Shown in pieces: positions 1-6,526 of a DNA stretch of 15,723 bases (its first letter is position 1; the number at the start of each line of letters is the position of its first letter). The DNA comes from Candidatus Sediminicultor secundus (lineage in GTDB: Bacteria; Atribacterota; JS1; SB-45; 34-128): contig NCRO01000013.1 of assembly GCA_002849045.2 (NCBI GenBank), forward strand, positions 1 through 15,723. Reading direction: 5' to 3'. A program made the position numbers and the translations under genes. The notes beneath the pieces are model-generated. The model ran no database searches, was not told where the DNA came from, and saw only the letters and a list, made by a program, of their open reading frames with translations.

Positions 1-462
1 AAGCTGGTCACTGAGAAGCAGATGGAAAACTGGGCAAAGGATTTTGACTATTGGGAAATCTGTGATCAGTGTTGTCAAAATCTTTTCACAAAGACCAAAT
101 TTGCTTATCAAAAAGCCGTAGAATGGAGTGGAAGGGACGAAGAGTTTGTTAAAAGGGCAGGATTTGCGCTAATGGCATGGTTGGCTTTTAAAGATAAAAA
201 TGCGAGTGATGAACAATTTGAGAAATTCTTTCCTATCCTAAAAAGGGAATCTACCGATAATAGAAATTTTGTTAAGAAAGCAGTTAACTGGGCATTGAGA
301 CAGATTGGAAAACGGAATCTTGACTTGAATAGAAAAGCAATTGAAGCCGCGAAGAAGATTCAAAAGACAGATTCAAAAAGTGCTAAATGGATTGCTTCAG
401 ATACTATTAGAGAATTAACAAGTGATGCGATTCAGGAAAGATTGGGAAAAGGAAAGAAATAA
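1..462 (+). CDS. AlkD-like DNA alkylation repair protein (5'-truncated by window edge)
   Basis: The reading frame is open to the left edge, so only the last 153 residues are visible; AlkD-family proteins are usually about 230 residues. The sequence is a run of amphipathic helices of HEAT-repeat type. Family hallmarks are visible: the W-EIC-D stretch near the start (a Trp and an Asp four apart, as in the Bacillus AlkD active-site pair), the FVKRAGFALMAWLA helix, ESTDNRNFVKKAVNWALRQIGKRN, and the terminal KSAKWIASDTIRELTS. AlkD enzymes excise N3- and N7-alkylated purines without base flipping (family knowledge). The first ATG, at 22, is internal to the fold and is unlikely to be the true start. 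The gene is followed 61 bp downstream by an attC-like site, so it looks like an integron cassette gene. Family assignment is firm; activity is inferred. Confidence 0.85.
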   Translation, partial: KLVTEKQMENWAKDFDYWEICDQCCQNLFTKTKFAYQKAVEWSGRDEEFVKRAGFALMAWLAFKDKNASDEQFEKFFPILKRESTDNRNFVKKAVNWALRQIGKRNLDLNRKAIEAAKKIQKTDSKSAKWIASDTIRELTSDAIQERLGKGKK

Positions 463-470
463 AGGTAGGT

Positions 471-523
471 GTGGGCTTGGGCACTCTGTAGCACTTCGTG
501 CCTTGCTTGCCCCTATTGGGGTC
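471..523. other. GC-rich hairpin-forming spacer next to the first attC-like site
   Basis: This stretch is much richer in GC than the surrounding coding DNA and carries several short perfect hairpins. GCAC(491-494)/GTGC(498-501) is nested beside GGCAC(480-484)/GTGCC(498-502). CCCC(510-513)/GGGG(518-521) closes a TATT loop. GGGC(473-476) can also pair with GCCC(509-512). It lies between the alkD-like stop codon and the attC-like site. It could be an eroded recombination site, an extension of the neighbouring one, or a transcript end structure; it has no clear R boxes of its own. Confidence 0.35.
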
Positions 524-605
524 ACTTAACAGAGCGGGTATGCGGTTTGCTTCGCTTACCCAAATTGACCTTCGGGCAACTTCGCATACCTGCAAAATAT
601 TAGAC
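524..605 (+). other. attC-like integron recombination site 1
   Basis: An 82-bp imperfect palindrome. It begins with ACTTAAC (524-530), which fits RYYYAAC. The inner arms GCGGGTATGCG (534-544) and CGCATACCTGC (583-593) pair at 10 of 11 positions, the other being G-T. It ends with ATTAGAC (599-605), which fits GTTRRRY except for A in place of the first G. The unpaired bases between box and arm are unequal (3 on the left, 5 on the right), as in real attC sites. It follows a gene on the same strand, the normal cassette orientation. The A at 599 is the base next to the integrase cut and may weaken recombination. Confidence 0.6.
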
Positions 606-1479
606 GATATTGCAACATAATTTAATATATTAACATAAATATTATTTTTCTAATAAAATTAGGAAGGTATATATGAAGGGAAAAAATACAAGCAATAATA
701 GACAACTTTTGATTAAAGTTTTAATACGATTCGTATTAGCAATTATTCTTATAGGTCTCATTTTTTTTCTTCCAGCAGGATCAATAAAGTTTTGGGAAGC
801 ATGGGTCTATATAGGAATATTATTTACTCCTATGATTTTTGTTTTAATATATCTTTTAAAGAAAGACCCAGAATTATTAGAACGTCGAATGAAAATAAAA
901 GAAAAAGAAGAACCTCAAAAAGTATTCGTTAAGCTTTCCATCTTAGTCTTTTTTACAGCCTTTATTATTCCTGGATTTGATTATCGTTTTGAATGGTCTG
1001 AGGTTCCGTTTGTAGTAATTATAATTGCTGATTTATTTATTTTTATAGGATATTTGCTATTCTTTTTGGTGTTAAAAGAAAATACCTATGCTTCACGAAT
1101 TATTGAAGTAGAAAAAGGTCAGAAAGTAATATCCACAGGTCCATATGCAATTATTCGTCATCCCATGTATGTAGCTGTATTAACGATGTATATTTTAAGT
1201 CCATTAGCACTTGGTTCATATTGGGCAGTATTAGCTATTCTTCCATTGCCTGTTTTAATTATTTTTCGAATTATAAGTGAAGAAAAAATACTTATAGATA
1301 AACTTCCTGGATATAGTGAATATACACAAAAAGTAAAATATCGATTAATACCATACATATGGTAATTTGAAATGAAGATATGTTGCAACACCACCTAACA
1401 GCGGATATACGCTGCGTCCGCTCCGCAGCTTGGCCGTCGGCACATTCGGTTTTGCTGAACTTCGTCTATCCGCGGAATG
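600..1479 (+). mobile_element. Putative integron gene cassette carrying the methyltransferase-like gene
   Basis: If integrase cuts after the first base of each terminal box (known for IntI acting on GTTRRRY), the unit between site 1 and site 2 is 880 bp. It holds a single plus-strand gene followed immediately by its own attC-like site, the classic cassette layout. The 67 bp before the gene are very AT-rich and contain its ribosome binding site, with no convincing promoter. No integrase gene and no attI site are visible, so the array could belong to an integron extending to the left or be an integrase-less attC cluster. Confidence 0.55.
673..1365 (+). CDS. Isoprenylcysteine carboxyl methyltransferase-like membrane protein
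   Basis: The 230-residue protein is mostly membrane-embedded, with hydrophobic segments at about residues 15-35, 43-62, 76-94, 110-133 and 165-199. The SAM-binding signature of the ICMT/PEMT superfamily is clear: TGPYAIIRHPMYV at about 155-167 with the R162-H163-P164 core. It is followed by the EEK...LPGYSEYTQKVKYRLIPYIW tail seen in bacterial members. These enzymes methylate a small or lipid-like acceptor at the membrane; the acceptor for bacterial members is generally unknown. The ATG at 673 follows AGGAAGG (661-667) at good spacing. It is bounded by two attC-like sites, so it is probably mobile cassette cargo. Superfamily is firm; substrate unknown. Confidence 0.85.
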   Translation: MKGKNTSNNRQLLIKVLIRFVLAIILIGLIFFLPAGSIKFWEAWVYIGILFTPMIFVLIYLLKKDPELLERRMKIKEKEEPQKVFVKLSILVFFTAFIIPGFDYRFEWSEVPFVVIIIADLFIFIGYLLFFLVLKENTYASRIIEVEKGQKVISTGPYAIIRHPMYVAVLTMYILSPLALGSYWAVLAILPLPVLIIFRIISEEKILIDKLPGYSEYTQKVKYRLIPYIW

Positions 1480-1485
1480 TTAGAT
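1393..1485 (+). other. attC-like integron recombination site 2
   Basis: A 93-bp imperfect palindrome, GC-rich in an AT-rich background. It has an exact RYYYAAC box (ACCTAAC, 1393-1399) and an exact GTTRRRY box (GTTAGAT, 1479-1485), which are complementary to each other at 6 of 7 bases. The inner arms GCGGATATACG (1401-1411) and CGTCTATCCGC (1463-1473) pair at 10 of 11 positions. The spacers are unequal (1 and 5 bases), giving the strand asymmetry expected of attC. The loop contains a secondary hairpin, CTGCG(1412-1416)/CGCAG(1424-1428). It shares AACTTCG plus the arm layout with site 1. It lies 27 bp after the methyltransferase-like stop codon. Confidence 0.7.
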
Positions 1486-1907
1486 GAAATATTTAATTGT
1501 TGTTTAGGATTCGCGTCAAAACATTTGACATTCTGATTTGATAAATCAAATACCTTTCACTTTTTTCTACCACTAATCTGCTTTAAAATATTATCTACTT
1601 TTTCTTAACCCTGTATAGAGTAAAATAAGGAGAAAAAGTCATTTTCACATAATATTACAATTAACCTAACACGAACAACTAAAAACTTTTCTGCGAAAAG
1701 AGGATTTTTTCTTATTTTGTAGAATAGAGAAGTAAAATGATTCTTAACATATTTATTCTATAAATCATATAACATTTCTATCAGAGTAATCGATAGAAAA
1801 AAAGAAAAAAAAGACTAAAAAGCAGTTTGAGATATAGAATTATAGCTGTTAAACAAAAAATAAAGAACTACTCTCTATGGTTAATAAAGATGAAGAGGAG
1901 TTGAAAT
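1486..1907. other. Gene-free AT-rich stretch at the end of the cassette array
   Basis: I see no convincing gene on either strand. Small structures are present. TCAAA(1516-1520)/TTTGA(1524-1528) is followed by ATTTGA(1536-1541)/TCAAAT(1546-1551). CTTTTC(1686-1691)/GAAAAG(1695-1700) is followed by a T-rich run and could be a weak terminator. TTTCTATC(1775-1782)/GATAGAAA(1792-1799) is an 8-bp stem with a 9-base loop. The promoter for the downstream metal-transporter gene should lie here, but no strong -35/-10 pair stands out. This is probably the junction between the cassette array and the chromosome. Confidence 0.5.
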
Positions 1908-2723
1908 ATGATAGGTTTTCTACAACAATTTCATCCTGTAGTACAAGCTCTACTAGCAGGACTTTTTACCTGGGGACTGACTGCGTTGGGAGCGGCCACT
2001 GTATTTATGGCTAAAGAGATAGATAGAAAAATCCTCGATACTATGTTGGGCTTTGCAGCAGGGGTCATGATTGCCGCGAGTTATTGGTCACTATTAGCTC
2101 CGGCTATTGAGATGTCTGAAGATTTGAATGTTCCAGTATGGTTTCCTCCAATGGTGGGTTTTCTCCTGGGAGGTATTTTTTTAGGGGGGATTGACAAAAT
2201 ACTTCCCCACCTCCATCTCGGCTTTCCGATAGAAGAAGCTGAAGGTATTAAAACATCCTTTCAGCGTAGTACTTTACTTATTTTTGCTGTAACTTTGCAT
2301 AATATTCCTGAAGGTCTGGCTGTGGGGGTGGCTTTTGGGGCTGTTGCTGCAGGTTTTCCTTCTGCAACTTTACCGGTAGCGATAGCTCTGGCGATAGGTA
2401 TAGGGATTCAAAATTTTCCAGAAGGCCTGGTTATCTCCATACCTCTTCGAGGCGAAGGAATGTCACGGTTTAAAAGTTTCTGGTATGGACAATTATCCGG
2501 AATAGTAGAACCTATTGCTAGTGTTATCGGAGCAGTTGCTGTTATTATGGTAAAACCTATCTTACCCTATGCTCTGTCTTTTGCTGCAGGAGCAATGATT
2601 TTTGTAGTAGTTGAGGAGCTAATTCCCGAGTCTCAACGCGGTAAAAATACGGATTTAGCTACTTTAGGCGCAATGGTAGGTTTTACAGTAATGATGGTAC
2701 TTGATGTGGGACTTAGCTCGTAA
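1908..2723 (+). CDS. ZIP-family divalent metal transporter (GufA/ZupT-like)
   Basis: The 271-residue integral membrane protein has about eight hydrophobic segments. Both ZIP metal-site motifs are present: HNIPEG with H131, N132 and E135, and QNFPEG with N169 and E172. The family's C-terminal segment [16 protein letters not shown] is also recognisable, as is the final [18 protein letters not shown] helix. A short His-containing loop (LPHLHLGFP, about residue 98) lies where ZIP proteins keep their variable metal-binding loop. ZIP proteins move Zn, Fe, Mn or related ions into the cytoplasm; the ion cannot be told from sequence. The ATG at 1908 is preceded by GAGGAG (1895-1900) at 7-base spacing. 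It is first in a run of five plus-strand genes. Confidence 0.9.
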   Translation: MIGFLQQFHPVVQALLAGLFTWGLTALGAATVFMAKEIDRKILDTMLGFAAGVMIAASYWSLLAPAIEMSEDLNVPVWFPPMVGFLLGGIFLGGIDKILPHLHLGFPIEEAEGIKTSFQRSTLLIFAVTLHNIPEGLAVGVAFGAVAAGFPSATLPVAIALAIGIGIQNFPEGLVISIPLRGEGMSRFKSFWYGQLSGIVEPIASVIGAVAVIMVKPILPYALSFAAGAMIFVVVEELIPESQRGKNTDLATLGAMVGFTVMMVLDVGLSS

Positions 2724-2755
2724 TTGGTCAGGAGAGAAAATAAGAATAGAAAGGC

Positions 2756-2791
2756 TGATTATTAAATTAATCATTTTCTAAATATAGAAAA
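2756..2791 (+). terminator. Tandem AT-rich hairpins after the ZIP gene (weak terminator candidate)
   Basis: TGATTA(2756-2761)/TAATCA(2768-2773) with a 6-base loop is followed directly by TTTTCT. That T-run begins a second hairpin, TTTTCTA(2774-2780)/TAGAAAA(2785-2791). The stems are nearly all A-T, so termination would be inefficient. It may simply separate the ZIP and hydrolase genes or allow partial readthrough. Confidence 0.3.
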
Positions 2792-2813
2792 ATAAAAAAG
2801 GAGAAAAAGTATT

Positions 2814-4274
2814 GTGAAAAGGATTTATAAAATTATGCTTGGTAGTTTAATTTGTCTTGCTTTAATAATGGCAAGTAGTGTTTGTATGATAGGGTTTGCT
2901 CAACAGCAAGATACTTCCGAAATAAGCATTGAAGGTATCTGGGAGGGCAAGCTAAAAGTTCCTGGAATAGAACTTAGAATTGTATTTAAAATTTCTAAAA
3001 ATCCGGATGGAACTCTGACTGCGACTTTGGATAGCCCCGACCAGGGAGCAACTGACATCCCCGTGGAAGAAGTTATCTTTAAAGATAACATTTTACGCCT
3101 GGAAGTAAAATCTGCGGGAGGCGTTTTTGAAGGGAAAGTCAGTGAAGATTTTTTAGTCATTGAGGGAGAGTGGAAACAGTCCGGACAGACATTACCCCTT
3201 ACGCTTAAGCGTGTAGATAAAGCAGTGGAAATTCTTAGACCTCAGGAGCCAAAAAAACCTTATCCTTACATAGAAGAAGAATTGGTATATGAAAATAAGG
3301 AAGCAGGAATTACACTTGCAGGGACTTTGACTTTGCCATCTGGGAAGGGTCCTTCACCGGTAGTTTTATTAATTAGCGGTTCGGGGCCACAGGACCGTAA
3401 TGAAACTATATACAACCATCGTCCCTTTCTTGTATTAGCAGATTATCTAACTCGTCAGGGGGTCGCTGTTCTTAGAGTAGATGATAGGGGAGTGGGAAAA
3501 TCTAACGGCGACTTTTCCCAAGCTACCAGTGAAGATTTTGCATCTGATGTATTAGCAGGAATAGAATATCTTAAGACCCGAAAGGAAATTAATCCTGAAC
3601 AAATCGGCCTTATCGGTCATAGCGAAGGTGGTTTGATTGCTCCTATGGTGGCGGTAAAATCACCTGATGTAACTTTTATTGTATTAATGGCCGGGACAGG
3701 ATTAATCGGAGAGGAAATTCTATATTTGCAGGGTGCTTTAATTTACAGGGCAATGGGGGTTAGCGAAGAAGATATTATTAAGAATCGTCAGTTTAATGAA
3801 AAGATATTTTCTGTTTTAAAAGAAGAAGAGGATAGTGAAATTGCTGAAGAAAAACTCCGCCAGATGTTTTTGGAAGATTGGGAAAAAATGAGTGATGTGA
3901 AAAAAGAACAAATAGGTGACCCGGAAGTGTTCCTTAAAGCTCAACTTCAGAGCTTATTATCTCCCTGGCTTAAGTTTTTCCTGACTTATGATCCTAAACC
4001 AACTTTGAGTAAGGTGAAATGTCCGGTATTGGCTATAAATGGAGAGAAAGACCTTCAGGTGCCACCCAAAGAAAATCTCAGTGCTATCGAAGAAGCCCTC
4101 AAAGTAGGTGGAAACCAGAATTATACTATTAAAGAATTACCAGGCCTCAATCATCTTTTTCAGACTGCTCAGACCGGGGTTCCCTCAGAATATGCTAAAA
4201 TTGAAGAAACAATTTCACCCATTGCCTTAAAAATAATAGGTGACTGGATTTTTGAGCAAACTGAAACAAAATAA
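2814..4274 (+). CDS. Secreted alpha/beta hydrolase with N-terminal beta domain
   Basis: The 486-residue protein starts with a signal peptide (KR followed by a hydrophobic core to about residue 28, then AQQ). Residues 40-135 form a beta-rich domain (GIWEGKL...LRIVFKI...TATLDSPDQGA...IEGEWKQ) often found ahead of hydrolases of this type. The rest is an alpha/beta-hydrolase of the S33-aminopeptidase/acyl-esterase kind: the oxyanion segment SGSGPQDRNE, the strand VLRVDDRGVGKS, and a probable triad of S270 (GHSEGG), D413 (NGEKD) and H447 (GLNHLF). The start is GTG at 2814, with AAGGAG at 2798-2803. It probably acts outside the cytoplasmic membrane on an ester or peptide; the substrate is unknown. 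It lies 23 bp before the acyltransferase gene and is probably co-transcribed with it. Confidence 0.88.
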   Translation: MKRIYKIMLGSLICLALIMASSVCMIGFAQQQDTSEISIEGIWEGKLKVPGIELRIVFKISKNPDGTLTATLDSPDQGATDIPVEEVIFKDNILRLEVKSAGGVFEGKVSEDFLVIEGEWKQSGQTLPLTLKRVDKAVEILRPQEPKKPYPYIEEELVYENKEAGITLAGTLTLPSGKGPSPVVLLISGSGPQDRNETIYNHRPFLVLADYLTRQGVAVLRVDDRGVGKSNGDFSQATSEDFASDVLAGIEYLKTRKEINPEQIGLIGHSEGGLIAPMVAVKSPDVTFIVLMAGTGLIGEEILYLQGALIYRAMGVSEEDIIKNRQFNEKIFSVLKEEEDSEIAEEKLRQMFLEDWEKMSDVKKEQIGDPEVFLKAQLQSLLSPWLKFFLTYDPKPTLSKVKCPVLAINGEKDLQVPPKENLSAIEEALKVGGNQNYTIKELPGLNHLFQTAQTGVPSEYAKIEETISPIALKIIGDWIFEQTETK

Positions 4275-4297
4275 GAAAAATAAAAAGGCAGATTATT

Positions 4298-4885
4298 TTG
4301 TTATATATTATTGCCAAAATTAAATTTTTAATCATTTTTAAATTATTCTTTAGGCTTAAGGTAACCGGTCAACAAAATATACCCCAGGATGGCCCATTTA
4401 TTATCGTAGCTAATCATTCAAGTTTATTAGACCCGGTTATTCTGGGAGTATCTATTAAACCTAAAATTATTTTTGTAGCTGCTGCCTATCTTTTTGAAAT
4501 ACATTGGCTTGGTTATTTATTACGGAAGGCTAATTCTATCCCGGTTCAAAGAGAAAATGATATTAAGGCTATAAAACAATCATTAAAAATCCTACAGCAA
4601 AGCGGAATTTTGGGAATTTTCCCCGAAGGGGGAGTTGACCGTCAAAAGGATGATTTACCCATTAAAGCCGGAGCTGCCTATCTGGCTACCAAGGTAGGGG
4701 TTCCTATTGTACCCATAAAAATTAAAGGAGCAGATAAAGTTTTGCCGAGGGGAGCAAAATTCATCAGAAGCTTAAACAAAATTGAAGTGGAAATTAAGAA
4801 ACCGATTTACTGTTTAAGGCAAACTAATAAAAATAAAGAAATTATTAAAAGTGTAGTAGAATCTTATATAAAAGAGATATATTAA
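4298..4885 (+). CDS. plsC: PlsC-type 1-acylglycerol-3-phosphate acyltransferase
   Basis: The 195-residue protein carries the acyltransferase motifs in order: NHSSLLD (N39, H40, D45, the catalytic NHx4D), the acceptor-binding region around residues 79-85 (NSIPVQR), and FPEGG (108-112), plus the later VPIVPIKIKGAD strand. The length suits short bacterial PlsC proteins. These enzymes add the second acyl chain to lysophosphatidic acid in phospholipid synthesis at the inner face of the membrane; a hydrophobic N-terminal helix (residues 1-20) fits that location. The start appears to be TTG at 4298, with AAAGG about 10 bases upstream; there is no alternative in-frame ATG nearby. Related lipid-modifying acyltransferases share these motifs, so the exact acceptor is inferred. 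Confidence 0.85.
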   Translation: MLYIIAKIKFLIIFKLFFRLKVTGQQNIPQDGPFIIVANHSSLLDPVILGVSIKPKIIFVAAAYLFEIHWLGYLLRKANSIPVQRENDIKAIKQSLKILQQSGILGIFPEGGVDRQKDDLPIKAGAAYLATKVGVPIVPIKIKGADKVLPRGAKFIRSLNKIEVEIKKPIYCLRQTNKNKEIIKSVVESYIKEIY

Positions 4886-5031
4886 GTGGGGTTAAAGAAA
4901 TATTGCTCCAGGACTATTAGTGAAAATAAAAAAACATTAACATTAAAAATCAAGATTTTATATATATTTTTTCAAAATAAAAAGGAATTTCTTCTTTTTT
5001 GTCGAATTCTTTTATTAAGGGAAGGGAAATT

Positions 5032-5721
5032 ATGTCAAAACATATCGGAATAGTCGGATGTAGTGCAGAAGGTGCAGCTCTTTGTTATCGTACAATCTGC
5101 AAGGAAGGAACAAGTTTATTGGGAAGACACGCTCATCCGGAGATTACTATGCACACTTACCCTCTGAGTGAGTATATGCGGTATATCGAAAAGGGGGATT
5201 GGGAAGGAGTAGCAGATTTAATGTTATCTTCGGTATCTAAACTGGCAAAAGTGGGAGCAGATTTTGTTATATGCCCCGATAACACCATACACCAGGCATT
5301 CGACTTTGTAGTCAAAGAATCACGAATTCCCTGGCTTCACATTGCACGGGAAGTTGCCACTGAAGCAAAGCAAAAAGATTATAAATGCTTGGGAATTTTA
5401 GGCACACGATATTTAATGGAGGGCCCGGTCTACCCTGCCAAAATTACTGCGGTTGGCATTGAATATATGATACCCGAAGTAAAAGATAGAGAGAGAATCA
5501 ATAAGATAATTTTTGATGAATTAGTTAATGCTTGTTTTACTTCAGAAGCGCTCACTTATTTTAAGAGAGTCATCGATGAATTAAAAAACAAAGGATGTGA
5601 CGCGGTTGTTCTTGGTTGTACCGAAATACCGCTGTTAGTAAATCAAGAGAATTCATCTCTACCTATACTTGATTCTACCAGACTCCTGGCAAGAGCTGCT
5701 TTGAAAGAAGCAACAAGATAG
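5032..5721 (+). CDS. Aspartate/glutamate racemase family protein
   Basis: The 229-residue protein has the two-domain Asp/Glu racemase layout with one cysteine per half: C81 in the ICPDNTIHQ segment and C196 in VLGCTEIPLL. This two-cysteine arrangement supports cofactor-independent racemisation. The N-terminus, KHIGIVGCSAEGAALCYRTI, is the usual first strand-loop. I chose ATG 5032, which follows AAGGGAAGGGA (about 5018-5028) at ideal spacing. A TTG at 4999 would add 11 residues that do not resemble the family. Substrate (Asp, Glu or another amino acid) is not settled by sequence. A role in D-amino acid or cell-wall peptide metabolism would fit the neighbouring peptide operon but is inference. 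Confidence 0.85.
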   Translation: MSKHIGIVGCSAEGAALCYRTICKEGTSLLGRHAHPEITMHTYPLSEYMRYIEKGDWEGVADLMLSSVSKLAKVGADFVICPDNTIHQAFDFVVKESRIPWLHIAREVATEAKQKDYKCLGILGTRYLMEGPVYPAKITAVGIEYMIPEVKDRERINKIIFDELVNACFTSEALTYFKRVIDELKNKGCDAVVLGCTEIPLLVNQENSSLPILDSTRLLARAALKEATR

Positions 5722-5749
5722 AATCTTTATTAAGGAGGAAAATAAGATA

Positions 5750-6472
5750 ATGTATAAAACTAATTTAAAAGGAAAAAAGGAAATTTTAAATATGCAAAGA
5801 ATTACCTTTGCGGTTGTTTTATTTATCTTATTAATTGTGATAGTCAGCATTCTTCTATTAATCTGGTGGCCGGTAAAGCCATCGTTAGCAGAAATAACTA
5901 ATTCCTGGGTCGCCTTGATAATGGTGTATCTGGTTCTCAGTGTATTATTATTTGAGAAGCCTATTTATAAGTTCTTTGAAGAATTTATTACTGCTAAAAA
6001 ATCAAGGCAGAACGATTCTCAACAATCAAGACAAGAACAATTTCTCGGTTTAATTTCCGATATTAATATTGGTGATTTAGCTTCTTATTACGATTCCAAG
6101 GTGGACAATATATTAAAAAAAGAAATTCAAGATACAGACTCCGTCGTTTTAAGAGAAGAAGAGATGGCTAAATATATCCGAAAATTGCAAAAGGAAAGCA
6201 TTAGATGGCGATTTCTCTATGCTGATACCTATCTGGTCTTGTACGCAAAATATGTTTTATTCTGGCTTCATAAATCCAAATCGGTAAACCGAGAAGAATT
6301 TGATAATATATGGCAGCCTAAAATATCCCATCCAGAAGAACGGGAGGCTATACTAGACGCCCTCCTTGATTTAGAATTTATTCGGGAAGAGGAAGGGGAT
6401 ATTTTTTCTATTACTGAGTTAGGCTCAGTTTACGTAAATTATCTGAAAGAAATGGACAGGCAAATAGGATAG
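5750..6472 (+). CDS. Unrecognised membrane protein with a soluble C-terminal region
   Basis: I do not recognise this 240-residue protein. It has two N-terminal hydrophobic segments (about residues 17-40 and 53-69). A charged, partly helical region (85-150) follows, and then a region ending in HPEEREAILDALLDLEFIREEEGDIFSITELGSVYVNYL. That last stretch has the helix-helix-strand rhythm of a winged-helix domain, with LLDLEFIREEEGDIFSITELG resembling the wing. This is a visual impression only. The ATG at 5750 follows a perfect AAGGAGG (5732-5738) at 11-base spacing; an ATG at 5792 with AAAGGAAA upstream is an alternative that removes 14 charged residues. It begins 28 bp after the racemase gene, so it is probably in the same transcript. 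It is the last plus-strand gene before the convergent transporter operon. Confidence 0.6.
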   Translation: MYKTNLKGKKEILNMQRITFAVVLFILLIVIVSILLLIWWPVKPSLAEITNSWVALIMVYLVLSVLLFEKPIYKFFEEFITAKKSRQNDSQQSRQEQFLGLISDINIGDLASYYDSKVDNILKKEIQDTDSVVLREEEMAKYIRKLQKESIRWRFLYADTYLVLYAKYVLFWLHKSKSVNREEFDNIWQPKISHPEEREAILDALLDLEFIREEEGDIFSITELGSVYVNYLKEMDRQIG

Positions 6473-6526
6473 AAAATAGGTCTCTTTATTAATTCTTTTA
6501 TCAATCTTTTACAAATTTTAGGAATT

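Noticed and set aside
407..595. Minus-strand reading frame of 62 codons across the first attC-like site
   Set aside because: It runs antisense across the end of the alkD-like gene and the palindrome, and its sequence has no protein-like pattern or ribosome binding site.
1158..1394. Minus-strand reading frame of 78 codons
   Set aside because: It is antisense to the well-supported methyltransferase-like gene and has no recognisable family features.
1525..1553. TTGACA at 1525-1530 as a -35 promoter box
   Set aside because: At 16-18 base spacing no acceptable -10 box follows, and it lies almost 400 bp before the next gene.
1775..1799. 8-bp stem-loop as a transcription terminator
   Set aside because: On the plus strand it is followed by an A-run, not T; on the minus strand no T-run follows either.
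1664..1854. A third attC-like site (ACCTAAC at 1664-1670 with GTTAAAC at 1848-1854)
   Set aside because: Both boxes match the loose consensus, but there are no complementary inner arms and the sequence is AT-rich throughout; such boxes occur by chance.
4946..4970. AAAAT/ATTTT hairpin followed by T-rich sequence after plsC as a terminator
   Set aside because: The stem is five A-T pairs in very AT-rich DNA, which is expected by chance and too weak to call.
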